A stretch of DNA of 52,080 bases from Gammaproteobacteria bacterium (GTDB lineage Bacteria; Pseudomonadota; Gammaproteobacteria; SZUA-152). Below the pieces are notes generated by a model. It saw only the letters and a program-made list of their open reading frames with translations, did no database searches and was not told the DNA's origin. The stretch covers positions 1 to 52,080 of the forward strand of contig JAOUJW010000038.1 in NCBI GenBank assembly GCA_029882975.1, written 5' to 3'. This document shows positions 31,701 to 40,646 of the stretch, in pieces; position 1 is the stretch's first letter; every line of letters starts with the position of its first letter. The position numbers and the translations under genes were made by a program.

Positions 31701-34236
31701 TACCGTCTAAATTACCGGCTTGGTCTTTTGCACGTACTACAAAATAGTAATTTGTATAGTCGTCTAACCCGGTTATAAGTTTATCGAGTGTGGTAACGGA
31801 ATAGTTTGGAGTACTGAAATCCTGACCTCCGGAAACGGTAGACATATAAATATTGTATACTATGGTATTGCCGGCGGATACGTTGTCGCTTGCCGCGGAC
31901 CAGGTCAGGTATATTTCTCTTGAGCTTCTTGCAATAACTCTGCTTACGCCGGAAAAAATCGGCGAGGTTTCATCGGGTGTGGTGACGCTGAGCTCAACGG
32001 TATTGAGATCGCGATTTCCTGCCTCATCCCTGGCCCGGACTACGAAAAAGTATGTTCTGCTGTCATTCAAGCCAGTGGCTTGAAACGTTGTCACACCGGG
32101 GGCAGTGGTGAAGTCCGGCGTTGAGAAATCCTGTTCACCAGAGGTAGCGGCAAGGAAAATGTCATAAACCAGATTTACCGACTCACTGAGGTTATCAACA
32201 GCAGCAATCCAATTCAATTCCACCGTGCTGCCATTTATAACAGTTGTACCTTGCAGTCCGGTGAAAACAGGTGGTGTAGCATCAAGTGTGGTGGCACTGA
32301 GTTGTATTGTATTGGAATCCAAATTACCGGCGTCATCGCGCGCTCGCACGCTAAAATTATATTGCGTGTTTTGTATCAATCCATTTACAGAAAAAGTTTG
32401 CATGCCCGGAGAAGTGGCTGTGCTCTGACTATTATAATTTATGGGTTCCGATCCCACCGACATATAAATTTCATAAATGATCTGGCCGGCGGATGAAACA
32501 TTATCGCTTGCCGGGTTCCACGAAAGATCTATTTGTGACGAGGATACGACTGTTGCTCGGGCTAATCCTGAAAACAACGGGGCAGTACCGTCTTCGGTGG
32601 TAACGGAATGCTCTACGGTATTGTTTTCCCGGTTACCGGAGTTGTCTCGAGCCCGAACAACAAAATAGTAAGTCGTAGAATGGTTTAACCCGGTAACAAA
32701 AAAGAATGTAATGCCCACCTCAGTAGTGTAAGAAGGTGTAGTAAAGTCCTGCCCGCCGCTGTTGGTAGACATGTAAATATCATAGAGGACCTGTTGTCCA
32801 TCGTTGTTATCCAACGCCGGTCGCCAACTCAATTCAATACTATTTCTACCTATGGAGAAGGCGTCAGTTATTCCTTGAAAAACCGGAGGAGTTGCATCAA
32901 GGGTGGTGGTAGTAACTTCCACTGTATTGCTATCCCGGTTTCCGCTTTCGTCTCGGGCTCGGACCACAAAATAGTAGCGGGTAGCTTCATTTAAGCCATC
33001 AATACGTAAACTCGTAGCACCGGGTGTACTTGTGTAGGAAGCGGTGCTGAAATTTTGTGTCCGCGAAGTCGTCGCAATGTATACATCGTAAACCAAGTCA
33101 GCACCGGCACTAACATTATCACTGGCAGTCCGCCACTCTAAATCGATGCTATGGATTCCCGTTGGTGTTGCGGATTGGAGTCCGGCAAATTGTGGTGCAG
33201 TTACATCGGGTATTTTGGCCGAACGTTCAACCGAATTGTTGTCTCTATTACCCGTGCCATCACGGGCGCGGACGACAAAATAGAAGATTTGACCAACCGG
33301 TAAGTCTGTCACCTGATAGCTGGTAGAGCCTGCCACACTGGAATAATTGGGGTTGGAGTAGTTCTGAGCCCCGGATGATGTGGATACATAAATATCATAT
33401 GCAATGCTGACAGATGGGGATTCATTGTCGGAGGCGGCGTTCCAGCGCAATAAAATTCCGTCAACCGAACCGGAGGCGGAAACAATACCTGCAAAAACGG
33501 GAGGCCGGGTGTCGGGTGCCTGTGGAATGTTGACTTGCGCTTCAACAGTATTGGTATCCAGGTTGCCTGCTTCGTCCATCGCTCTGACAACGAAATAGTA
33601 TGTATTGCCGGGTGCTAAACCTGTAAGCGTGTAAGAAACAGAACCCGCCAGAGCGGTAACATCCGGGTTTGAGAAATCGTGTGTACCGGATGCCTGTGCG
33701 ATGTAAATTGCATAGCGTATAGCCTGCGAAGCTGATTGATTGTCGTTGGCAGCGGCCCAACGTAGCTCGATGCCGGCCAAAGTGCTGTTTGCGGAACTAA
33801 TCCCGCTGAAAGTGGGGGGGACAGTATCGGCAGGCGGTGACAGGGTGGTGGCGGAAGCCTCAACGGTATTGGCGTCTGTATTTCCTGCTGTATCGCGTGC
33901 TCTTACTACGAAGTAATAGGTTCTATCGGCTTCCAGCCCATCCACTGTGTAAGTTAAAGCGCCTGCCAGGCTTTGATGACTGGCGCGGGAGAAATCCTGA
34001 CTGGAAGCTGTTTCGGCGACATAGATTAAGTAAACCAGATTGGCAGAATCGGTTCTGTCATCCTGGGCGGCTGACCATTCCAGCTTAATGCTTGATGCGT
34101 TTTGGGTTGTGGCGATGCTTATACCATTGAAAACGGGTGCTTGTTCATCCTGGGGAGTTTGTTGTTGCGCGGAATTCTCAGATCCACCGCAAGCGCTTAG
34201 GGTGAGCAACAAAAACAACAGCAGCAGGTTTTTCAT
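28735..34236 (-). CDS. giant lipoprotein: 11 FnIII repeats plus beta-propeller (1833 aa)
   Basis: The precursor begins with a lipoprotein signal ending LLTLSACGGS. Residues about 30-1160 hold eleven FnIII-like repeats of about 98 residues, each with a GL.SAT..S...I.LSW start, YDIYVST..G and TYYFVVRARD..GN..TNTVE motifs. Residues about 1160-1833 are lactonase/YncE-type propeller blades (AIHPSGNYAYVSNRRSDNVSQ, DGSLTPM) like those of 23104-25221. It is probably surface-exposed and adhesive or matrix-binding. The FnIII array is internally very similar, implying recent duplication. A shared TCGACATTTGTC motif lies 109 bp upstream. No protease, peptidase or carbohydrate-active domain was seen. Confidence 0.88.
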   Translation of the reverse strand: MKNLLLLFLLLTLSACGGSENSAQQQTPQDEQAPVFNGISIATTQNASSIKLEWSAAQDDRTDSANLVYLIYVAETASSQDFSRASHQSLAGALTYTVDGLEADRTYYFVVRARDTAGNTDANTVEASATTLSPPADTVPPTFSGISSANSTLAGIELRWAAANDNQSASQAIRYAIYIAQASGTHDFSNPDVTALAGSVSYTLTGLAPGNTYYFVVRAMDEAGNLDTNTVEAQVNIPQAPDTRPPVFAGIVSASGSVDGILLRWNAASDNESPSVSIAYDIYVSTSSGAQNYSNPNYSSVAGSTSYQVTDLPVGQIFYFVVRARDGTGNRDNNSVERSAKIPDVTAPQFAGLQSATPTGIHSIDLEWRTASDNVSAGADLVYDVYIATTSRTQNFSTASYTSTPGATSLRIDGLNEATRYYFVVRARDESGNRDSNTVEVTTTTLDATPPVFQGITDAFSIGRNSIELSWRPALDNNDGQQVLYDIYMSTNSGGQDFTTPSYTTEVGITFFFVTGLNHSTTYYFVVRARDNSGNRENNTVEHSVTTEDGTAPLFSGLARATVVSSSQIDLSWNPASDNVSSAGQIIYEIYMSVGSEPINYNSQSTATSPGMQTFSVNGLIQNTQYNFSVRARDDAGNLDSNTIQLSATTLDATPPVFTGLQGTTVINGSTVELNWIAAVDNLSESVNLVYDIFLAATSGEQDFSTPDFTTAPGVTTFQATGLNDSRTYFFVVRARDEAGNRDLNTVELSVTTPDETSPIFSGVSRVIARSSREIYLTWSAASDNVSAGNTIVYNIYMSTVSGGQDFSTPNYSVTTLDKLITGLDDYTNYYFVVRAKDQAGNLDGNLNERSTRTPDGTAPTFAGLASATAVSASEILLSWEPASDNVTTSENIIYEIYHSSIHLSIPDYTSPRGATSFLVSGLSDFRTYYFVVRARDEHGLNDGNSISMGATTIDGTSPQFSGLNSVYTVSNSELRLNWSDAIDNGTNAANMVYDIYASTTSGGQDFTTPNYSVTGATSYIIGGLQESGRYFYVVRARDLEGNQDTNTVELRGIPEITPPSFSGLSTISSSGTQIQLSWPAANDNSSLSGNIRYHIYVSETAGTQNFNEPPHYITHPGVTHYTLYNMAGGRTYYVTVRARDEARNVDTNQVELSASIPITYGRYVVTSNPGTKILSSYWLDNDSGRLKLIDQFQMDNTPIGLAIHPNGQYAYVAISEGGKFRYDLSNGRLDEVYRGFSFNPTTGIAMHPSGRFIYSVSSRGSSNNVVSGASIDPVSGSTSGINSVTVGNFARHAAMHPSGKYLYSINREIDTRLPTISQFSIDQTTGALTPMVPGVVPAIATGKPTVDPSGRWLFIQYSSEYYSIGPDGSLEPAPQPLPGRFYGVNKGPSGKYVYIALSEPEVADTTTGQYSIDEEGNIRKLMSIEAFGSSGIVVDPLGSYMYGFSVMVHQMLVNADGSLSQNAPHVIRYDESSGASGWSSDMDMGIGNVPAAPVGGIAFVANQGSGDISQFIFGADGMLQPNTPATVSLGPNNPSPKIIALNHTGKRAYINRHSGSVELFDIDLTGNLILRNQGAISVGGGPRAIATNNAGDYLFAANMQNGYVVTFNEDPVDGLVRIPIAITNTGSGPYDSVMHPTGQYYYVTNQFSANLNQYTVDRTHNFVIPVLEPMRPATVATGSYPLSIAIHPSGNYAYVSNRRSDNVSQFNVTPTGSLVPMSIATVTTELDPNAIAVHPTGHYAYVVNETSNTVSQYNVQADGSLTPMTTATVPTGINPTHIHAEASGNYIYVTNKTSNTVSQYTVGIDGGLNPMSTPSVRTGTQPVYFNSFVTYQ

Positions 34237-34344
34237 ACGCTAAACCTTGTTTAGATTGGGTAGAAGTTGTCCGGTGGTCATTCCACGGTAACATCAGGAC
34301 CTGTGCAAACATACATTGTGTGGTGCGAAAATACTCTTGTACAG

Positions 34345-34358
34345 TCGACATTTGTCTA
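34345..34358. promoter_or_regulatory. second copy of the shared inverted-repeat motif
   Basis: TCGACATTTGTCTA upstream of the 1833-residue lipoprotein gene matches 12 of 14 bases of the site at 25282-25295. See that entry. Confidence 0.4.
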
Positions 34359-34506
34359 TTTTTTTCAGTGGGATGTGGAAAGTCCAAACCGATTATCGGT
34401 CAGTTATGAATAAATGAGAAAATGACGCGTGCTATAATTTGTTTGGCTGTTGTTCAAAACTCACTTCGGATGGTTCAAGTGATTCTGGTTTTATGTTGAG
34501 CGAAAA

Positions 34507-34974
34507 ATGAGCAAGTTACTATTTGTGGTGTTACTATCTGTCATTTTGTCGGGGTGTGGATTTGACAAGAAAACTTACGATCCTGCAATCGCTCGATCAA
34601 TAATGGAGGAAAACAAGGCTAAATGGAATGGACAGAGAATACGTAATTACCACATAGCCGAAAATGTTGGTTGTTTCTGTCCCATTACTCACAACGTTAT
34701 TATAATGGTATCCGATTCTGTACTAATCCATGTAGAGCCCAATACTAACCTGGGTGAAGACCCCACGCAGATAGCTCTTTCGCTTTATTCTTTCTATAAA
34801 ACCATAGATGAGTTATTTTCAGAGATTGATTCTGCGATTACCAATGGCGTCGACAATTTAACAGTCGAATATGACTCCGACTTGGGGTATCCGACTTTTA
34901 TTGATGTAGATCCCATATCGAGCGGAGTCGATGATGAATACTCTTATAAAATTTCATTACTGGAAATCTATTAA
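34507..34974 (+). CDS. DUF6174-like lipoprotein (155 aa)
   Basis: A lipoprotein signal (LLSVILSGCG) is followed by a domain with the DUF6174-type ending VEYDSDLGYPTFIDVDPISSGVDDEYSY and an early KWNGQRIRNYHIAE segment. The function is unknown. The first ATG at 34507 gives the signal peptide. It precedes the chagasin gene by about 130 bp on the same strand, but is probably a separate unit. Confidence 0.75.
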   Translation: MSKLLFVVLLSVILSGCGFDKKTYDPAIARSIMEENKAKWNGQRIRNYHIAENVGCFCPITHNVIIMVSDSVLIHVEPNTNLGEDPTQIALSLYSFYKTIDELFSEIDSAITNGVDNLTVEYDSDLGYPTFIDVDPISSGVDDEYSYKISLLEIY

Positions 34975-35107
34975 TGTTTCGCTATTTTGTTGGCTTCCGC
35001 TTTAGGATGTGGGGTCACTTAGGATTGGGATAAGCGCAGCGGCAGGCGACACTGAATTTTGATCGAGATCAATTGTTTATATCTATAAGTGGACTAAATA
35101 TAATATA

Positions 35108-35431
35108 GTGGATAAAAAAATATTGTCGTTGTCAGAAGATGATCAAGGTAACGAAATCCATATTCAAGGTGTATCCGTATTGGAGTTTAGTTTCGTTGAA
35201 ACTTCTTCTACAGGTTATGTTTGGGGGCTTATATCTATATTGCCCAAACAAATCCAATTTATCGGAAAAGAATACCATGCTGCCACAGACGATACAGGAG
35301 GCTCTGGAACAAGAAAATTCCGATACAAACTTATTAGCTTGGTTGATACAAACATGAGCTTTGCTCTAAAACGGAAATGGGAACCAATATCCGCTGCTAC
35401 CAAAATAGTGACATATCGCTTGGTTCCATAA
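35108..35431 (+). CDS. chagasin-type cysteine peptidase inhibitor (I42)
   Basis: The 107-residue product carries all three loops of the chagasin/I42 family in modified form. SSTGYVW corresponds to the NPTTGY loop, DDTGGSGTRKF to the GxGG loop, and KRKWEP to the RPW loop. These loops wedge into the papain active site. No signal peptide is present, unlike most bacterial chagasins. The start is GTG and the Shine-Dalgarno is weak. It ends 18 bp before a papain-like protease gene, so it is probably the cognate inhibitor. Confidence 0.8.
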   Translation: MDKKILSLSEDDQGNEIHIQGVSVLEFSFVETSSTGYVWGLISILPKQIQFIGKEYHAATDDTGGSGTRKFRYKLISLVDTNMSFALKRKWEPISAATKIVTYRLVP

Positions 35432-35449
35432 TCAAACAAGGAGAATGAT

Positions 35450-37090
35450 ATGCCAACTAAAGCGCAAATTCTTCAAAAACGAATCCGGCTCGCGAAAAAC
35501 ATTGGTTGGGTTGCCAAAAAGACTCCTTTTACAGATTTCACCAAAGACAAGAAAATCGCCATGTTGGGGTGTATTGCTTCTCCAAAGGAAACCAGTTTTA
35601 AGGAGAGGGCCGTTAAAGCTAAATCAGCATTAGCGGCACACCTTAAATTGATGAGCGACAATCCGGCGGTATACAAACAAAAGACATCAGGCGCTCCTCA
35701 AACGTTCGATTGGAGAAACGTTCACGGACGAAATTTTATTGATCCTATTAGAGATCAAGGACAGTGTGGATCATGTGTGTCACATGCAACAGCAGCAGGT
35801 TTGGAAGCAAATGCACGTATACATAATGATTTGGCGGTTAACGATACGACGTCTATTCCGTTGGATTTGTCAGAGGCATATTTACATTTTTGTGCCGCTG
35901 GGAGAAAGTGTGATCAAGGATGGTACGTGGATAATGCATTGGACGTGGCCAAGAAAAACGGAGTACCTTCAGAAGAGTGTTATTCCTATCAAGCAAAGGA
36001 CCAGTCATGTTCTGTGTGTAACAACTGGCGTGATCAGGTAACGCAAATATTCAAGTATCAGTCTATTAACTCAGTATATCTAATGAAGGCGTGGCTTTCT
36101 GAAAGAGGGCCACTAGTTACTCGATTTGATGTTTACGATGATTTTTTCGATTATTCAAGTGGTGTGTATCGTTATGTGGATGGCGATCGTGCAGGTGGTC
36201 ATGCAGTTTTGTGTATTGGCTACTGCGACACAAGGAAGGCCTGGTTATGTAAAAATAGTTGGGGTACCGGATTCGGAGAAAGCGGCTACTTCTGGATTGG
36301 TTACGGTGAGTGTGGGATAGATGAATCAATGTATGCAATTGATGGTTTCAAAAAAATATCCGGCTTGCCAGTACGGCCGTTTTTAGAATGGTGGGAGGAA
36401 AAAGATTACAAAGGCGCCAGACATGTTAAATATTTATCCAACTTTGCCTTGGATGTATGCCATAGGCTTGTTCATAACGATAGAATGAAGAGTCTTAAGT
36501 TTCACGCTTCCCCCGGGTGGAGATTAAAAATATTTGATGATTCCGGTTGTAAAACCAGTGATGATTGGGCAGAAGTCACTTTTCCCAATGACCAAAATGT
36601 TAAAGTGGTATGTGTTCCTAAAATTGGAAAACTTGGTGTTACGCAAGTAACTCCGGCCGGTTGTTATAAATTACATCGGAAAAACGGACTGTTAGGAAAA
36701 GTATCTGCTATAAGAATTTATAAAGATGAAAAACGCGGTACATTAGTATGGTGGGAGGGTAAAAATTATACGGGTAGGAAACACACTCGTTACCTTAATC
36801 CCAGTGAGCACGGTAAATGTCTCGTATTAGTTAACCAAGACAAAATGAAAAGTCTGAAATTGTATGCATTTCCGGGATGGAAGTTGGAGCTTTATGACAA
36901 GTCAAGCTGTGACAGAGGCGATGATTGGGGTGAGGTGATGTTTCCAAATAATTCCAGTGTTTCGGTAGTAGAGCTGCCGAAAATAGGAAAAAATGGAGAA
37001 TCTCAAGTTAAACCGGCTGGTTGCTATAAACTTCACAAAAAACAGGGTCTCCCAGGTCAGGTATCGTCTATTAAACATTTCGGACCATAA
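35450..37090 (+). CDS. papain-like (C1) cysteine peptidase with two C-terminal repeats
   Basis: The 546-residue product has an N-terminal pro-like region (1-~83), a C1 catalytic domain (~85-300) with oxyanion Gln103, nucleophile Cys109 (QGQCGSC), His251 (GGHAVLCIGY) and Asn269 (KNSWGTGFGESGYFWIGYG), and two tandem repeats of about 115 residues (~312-428, ~430-546). Each repeat starts with WWE.K.Y.G..H..YL and contains DKMKSLKLYAFPGW and ends with KIGK...QV.PAGCYKLH; a beta/gamma-crystallin-like or beta-trefoil-like fold is possible. No signal peptide was seen. AAGGAGA precedes the ATG. Catalytic residues are intact. Its neighbour is a chagasin-type inhibitor. Confidence 0.9.
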   Translation: MPTKAQILQKRIRLAKNIGWVAKKTPFTDFTKDKKIAMLGCIASPKETSFKERAVKAKSALAAHLKLMSDNPAVYKQKTSGAPQTFDWRNVHGRNFIDPIRDQGQCGSCVSHATAAGLEANARIHNDLAVNDTTSIPLDLSEAYLHFCAAGRKCDQGWYVDNALDVAKKNGVPSEECYSYQAKDQSCSVCNNWRDQVTQIFKYQSINSVYLMKAWLSERGPLVTRFDVYDDFFDYSSGVYRYVDGDRAGGHAVLCIGYCDTRKAWLCKNSWGTGFGESGYFWIGYGECGIDESMYAIDGFKKISGLPVRPFLEWWEEKDYKGARHVKYLSNFALDVCHRLVHNDRMKSLKFHASPGWRLKIFDDSGCKTSDDWAEVTFPNDQNVKVVCVPKIGKLGVTQVTPAGCYKLHRKNGLLGKVSAIRIYKDEKRGTLVWWEGKNYTGRKHTRYLNPSEHGKCLVLVNQDKMKSLKLYAFPGWKLELYDKSSCDRGDDWGEVMFPNNSSVSVVELPKIGKNGESQVKPAGCYKLHKKQGLPGQVSSIKHFGP

Positions 37091-37107
37091 TGTACTGAAT
37101 AATAATT

Positions 37108-37140
37108 AAACCGGGGTCGAAGCAGTTCTGACCCTGGTTT
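37108..37140 (+). terminator. terminator-like hairpin after the protease gene
   Basis: AAACCGGGGTC / GACCCTGGTTT forms an 11-bp stem with one mismatch and an 11-nt loop; AAGATTTG follows. It resembles the hairpin at 164-190 and the REP-like palindrome at 4962-5019 in its GGGGTC core. Confidence 0.5.
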
Positions 37141-37193
37141 AAGATTTGACTTAAGATTCAGGTTTTGTCCCGGTTTTACTCTGGTTTGACGTG

Positions 37194-37640
37194 TTAGTCG
37201 TCGAAGTCCTCCCCAATATATACTCTATTTGCGAGATCGCTGACAGTGACTACATTATAGCCGGCTCTACCCAAATCGTGGGTATGTCTATGGAAATTTT
37301 GGGATATTACTTCCAATGCGGGATGGGGGCTGTGAGATTTTTGTTTAATAAAATTGCCAAACTCGTGCGCTACTTTCAAACCGTTGCCTTTTATATCGGC
37401 CCACACCATATGATACAGTGTGTTTAGATATTTGATTCGTCCTACACTGATTCCGTTGGACAAATCGAATACATCCATAATCAAGTCTGTGCTAAATGAC
37501 TTGGTTGCCATCTTAAATGCTGTATGTCCAATTTTAGTACAGGCTATGTTTTGCCGGGTCAAGTATTCGTCCGGTGTTAGACTGTCCAGAAGATATACCG
37601 CGCCATCGTTTTTTAAGGTAATAACCGCAGACAAAACCAT
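37194..37640 (-). CDS. hypothetical protein (148 aa)
   Basis: GGAGGGAG precedes the ATG, a strong ribosome binding site. The product is soluble, mixed alpha/beta, with several His (HTAFKM, HEFGNF, HSPHP, HRHTHD) but no canonical metal motif. No family was recognised. It is convergent with the protease gene. Confidence 0.55.
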   Translation of the reverse strand: MVLSAVITLKNDGAVYLLDSLTPDEYLTRQNIACTKIGHTAFKMATKSFSTDLIMDVFDLSNGISVGRIKYLNTLYHMVWADIKGNGLKVAHEFGNFIKQKSHSPHPALEVISQNFHRHTHDLGRAGYNVVTVSDLANRVYIGEDFDD

Positions 37641-37904
37641 TGCTCCCTCCAGAGACTCTCTTTGTTGTAAGCTAATGTGTACGATTGTTAATAACTACCG
37701 TTTAAGGTTAATGGTCAATAGGGGATGTAAAAAATGTGAAAATTCACATTCGGATTTATGATCCGCTTTTGGCCTGTCAACACATAAGGCCTAAAGGCCT
37801 CAGCATTAAAGGATGATATCGGGTTCGGGGATTTTTGTTTAGCCGATAAAGCTCGGTTTTGGTTCTAATTCGATTTTACAGTCACGATGGGGGTGGCGAT
37901 GGGA

Positions 37905-38531
37905 TTAATCGTTTACTAACCCAAGTTGTCGTGCGATGTATACAGCTTCGGTGCGGTTGGAGACTTTCATTTGTCGAAAAATGATGGTCAGATACGAGCG
38001 TATGGTAGCGGCAGATAAATGTAACAGAGCAGCGATTTCTTTGTTGGTTTTACCTTGAGCCAGTAGACCCACGATTTCCAGTTGACGCGAAGTGAGGTTC
38101 TCTACCAGTTGCTCGGCTTGAAGATTGTATTGTATTGCTGATTTCGCAGCATCCGGGACAAACACACCGCCTTTTAGGACGACCGAAATAGCGTTACAGA
38201 GTTGTTCATGCGAAAAGGATTTTGGGACATAACCGCTTGCACCGCGACTGATGGCTCCATAAATCAAGGTTGTGCTTTCTTCCGCGCTCAATACAATTAT
38301 GGGGGAGTTCTCCAGGAGATTGTTTAATTGACCAAGCAAATCAAAGCCGTTGGCCCCCGGTACTTTTAGGTCTAAGATGACCAGATTGATATCCGGATTT
38401 TCCTCTGCCAGGCGGCGGGCATTAACGGCATTATTTGCTTCCAGGTAAATATAATCCTCAAATGTATCCGCAAATATATGCTTCAAACCATCACGAACCA
38501 ACTGATGGTCTTCTACTACAAGTATTTTCAT
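37905..38531 (-). CDS. NarL/FixJ-family response regulator
   Basis: The regulator of about 208 residues has a receiver domain (MKILVVEDHQLVRDGL; Asp54 in LVILDLKVPGANGFDLL; Lys in YVPKSFSHEQL) and a LuxR-type HTH (LTSRQLEIVGLLAQGKTNKEIAALLHLSAATIRSYLTIIFRQMKVSNRTEAV). I chose the internal ATG 38531, because the extension to 38600 precedes the receiver fold with no homology. It is divergent from a hybrid kinase and probably acts with it. Confidence 0.9.
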   Translation of the reverse strand: MKILVVEDHQLVRDGLKHIFADTFEDYIYLEANNAVNARRLAEENPDINLVILDLKVPGANGFDLLGQLNNLLENSPIIVLSAEESTTLIYGAISRGASGYVPKSFSHEQLCNAISVVLKGGVFVPDAAKSAIQYNLQAEQLVENLTSRQLEIVGLLAQGKTNKEIAALLHLSAATIRSYLTIIFRQMKVSNRTEAVYIARQLGLVND

Positions 38532-38625
38532 TGTTGATTTTTCAAGAGAATGTGTAGACAACCGCTTATTCATGTTTTGATTATTTAACGCATTAACCAA
38601 TTGAAATATGTGCGACTAATCTATT

Positions 38626-38637
38626 GGTCGCGACCAT
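38626..38637. promoter_or_regulatory. perfect palindrome in the divergent RR/HK gap
   Basis: TGGTCGCGACCA is a 12-bp perfect palindrome, 95 bp upstream of the regulator start and within an AT-rich 300-bp gap. It is a possible operator for the divergent pair. Confidence 0.4.
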
Positions 38638-38898
38638 GTTATATTAATTTTGTATTTCGTAAAATTATATACTATTTGATTTAATATTGATCCGCCTGTA
38701 TAAGTCAATCGTAATTTTCCTTGGTGCAGCGAGTATTCCCGGTTTTGGCAATATTCACCTTTTCTTGTTGAGGGTAAAATAATTGTTATATTACCAAAGC
38801 TTACAATTGAATTGGAATTCCGCTGTTTTAGCAAATACGCGTTAGGACGATACCTGAATTAAGCACCAAAATCTGTAGAACGCCGAGCATTAAATTCA

Positions 38899-40614
38899 AT
38901 GGCAATTGATAAAAACATAAAAGACCAAGTATTTAGGGCGCAAATTTCGCAGTTGTTTGTCCAGTTCAAAGGCCTGCCGTTGGTGGGAGTCATAGCGGGT
39001 TCCATGCTGACCTTTTTAATGTGGGATGTTGTCGAGCATACTAAAGCGTTAATTTGGTTCAGTTTAAACTTGATTTACTATGGGGTTTGTATCCCTGCAG
39101 TCGTTTTTATTGAGAAGCATTATAACAGCGGCCGGGTGCATAGTACGGCATCATTGGTGATTTGTGCGGCGGGAGGCGTAATCTGGGGTTCGACAGCATA
39201 TTTCCTTGATTCACCCGGAGCGGTATTTCACGAAATGGCTTTGCTGACTTTTGCGGTTGGCGTCGCTTCGATAGGAGCTATTATTTATGTTTCTTACCGC
39301 CCGGCTTTTTATGCGCAGGTCATACCGGAGCTGGTTCCTTTTATTATCAAGTTTGCCATTGCTGAACAACCGCAGTACCTGGAAGTTTCCGCCTGTGTAG
39401 CATTCTATTTGATTATATTATTATGGTTTAATCGATTTCTGTATGACGCATTTATAGAGGCTTTGTATCTGCGTTTTCAACTAGCCGAACAAAAAGAACT
39501 GGCTGAGAATGCCAAACAAGCCCAAACTCAGTTTTTCGCGGCAGCAAGCCATGATTTGCGCCAACCTCTGCACGCTTATGGATTGCTGGCGACTTCGCTT
39601 CGAAAACATGCTCCTTCCCCCCAGGGCCAACAGATTTTGGACACCATGTCGTCTTCAATGGATGCCATGCGTGGTCTGCTTGACACTGTGTTGGATATCT
39701 CCAGGTTGGACGCCGGGGCAATGGTGCCGCAAGTGACACGGTTTGATATCCAACCTTTAATGGAGCAGTTATTTTTAGAACAAGAGTCCGCAGCAGCCGA
39801 ACGTGGTAATAGGTTGGTGTTGAGGACCGTATCGGCAGAAGTAACGACCGATCGGGCATTTTTAGAGCGAATTCTACGTAACCTTATAGCGAATTCCATA
39901 CAATACACCAAAAATGGGACTGTGCTTCTGGCTAGCCGGCGAAGAATTGGTAGTGTTCGTATTGAGGTGAGGGACTCGGGTCGCGGAATTGCAAAAGATT
40001 ATCACGATAAAATATTTCGCCCTTATGAACGGATAGCCGGTTCCGACAGCGATAATCCTACCGGTATGGGATTGGGGCTGGCGATTGTACAGCGCCTGGT
40101 TAAACTATTGGATGTCAAGTTGGGTTTCCGGTCCCAGGCCTCTATGGGCTCCATTTTCTATATTGATTTTCCCTTGGCCGGGGGTAACGAACCTTTGGTT
40201 GTGGATCAGGAAAACGATAATTTCATGGATCTCGGCGGCAAGAAGGTTATGGTCATTGATGACAACAAGACGGTTTTGTTTGCACTGCAATATTTACTTC
40301 AAGGATGGGGCGCCACAGTCGTCAGCTTTGACAGTGGGGCGAAGGCGGTTGAGTATCTTGAGTCCGCAGAATATACATCACCGGATTTGATGTTAGTTGA
40401 TTACCAATTGCCCGGGGAAAACGGCTTGGAGATTTTAGGTAGAGTGCATCAAATTTGCCAAAGAAAAATCCCAGCCGTAATGATGACTGGAGATACCGCA
40501 GTATCGAAGATAATTGCTTTTTCCCGCTATGATGTCAATGTGTTATACAAGCCGGTAGCACCGGAGACTTTAAAACGCGAAATCGTTAATGTATTGGGTG
40601 ACAGCTCGTTCTAA
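38899..40614 (+). CDS. hybrid sensor histidine kinase with C-terminal receiver
   Basis: The 571-residue protein has five or six TM helices (about 25-180), a HisKA domain (phospho-acceptor His218 in AAASHDLRQPLHAYG), a HATPase domain (NLIANSIQYTKNG, DSGRGI, GMGLGLAIV) and a C-terminal receiver domain with Asp501 (LMLVDYQLPGENGLEIL). No periplasmic sensor domain is evident, so the signal is probably sensed in the membrane. The divergent LuxR-type regulator is the likely partner; the attached receiver could be a phosphate sink or regulator of transfer. Confidence 0.93.
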   Translation: MAIDKNIKDQVFRAQISQLFVQFKGLPLVGVIAGSMLTFLMWDVVEHTKALIWFSLNLIYYGVCIPAVVFIEKHYNSGRVHSTASLVICAAGGVIWGSTAYFLDSPGAVFHEMALLTFAVGVASIGAIIYVSYRPAFYAQVIPELVPFIIKFAIAEQPQYLEVSACVAFYLIILLWFNRFLYDAFIEALYLRFQLAEQKELAENAKQAQTQFFAAASHDLRQPLHAYGLLATSLRKHAPSPQGQQILDTMSSSMDAMRGLLDTVLDISRLDAGAMVPQVTRFDIQPLMEQLFLEQESAAAERGNRLVLRTVSAEVTTDRAFLERILRNLIANSIQYTKNGTVLLASRRRIGSVRIEVRDSGRGIAKDYHDKIFRPYERIAGSDSDNPTGMGLGLAIVQRLVKLLDVKLGFRSQASMGSIFYIDFPLAGGNEPLVVDQENDNFMDLGGKKVMVIDDNKTVLFALQYLLQGWGATVVSFDSGAKAVEYLESAEYTSPDLMLVDYQLPGENGLEILGRVHQICQRKIPAVMMTGDTAVSKIIAFSRYDVNVLYKPVAPETLKREIVNVLGDSSF

Positions 40615-40646
40615 TTTCGCACAACACAAGATAGAGGCTTGTGGTT

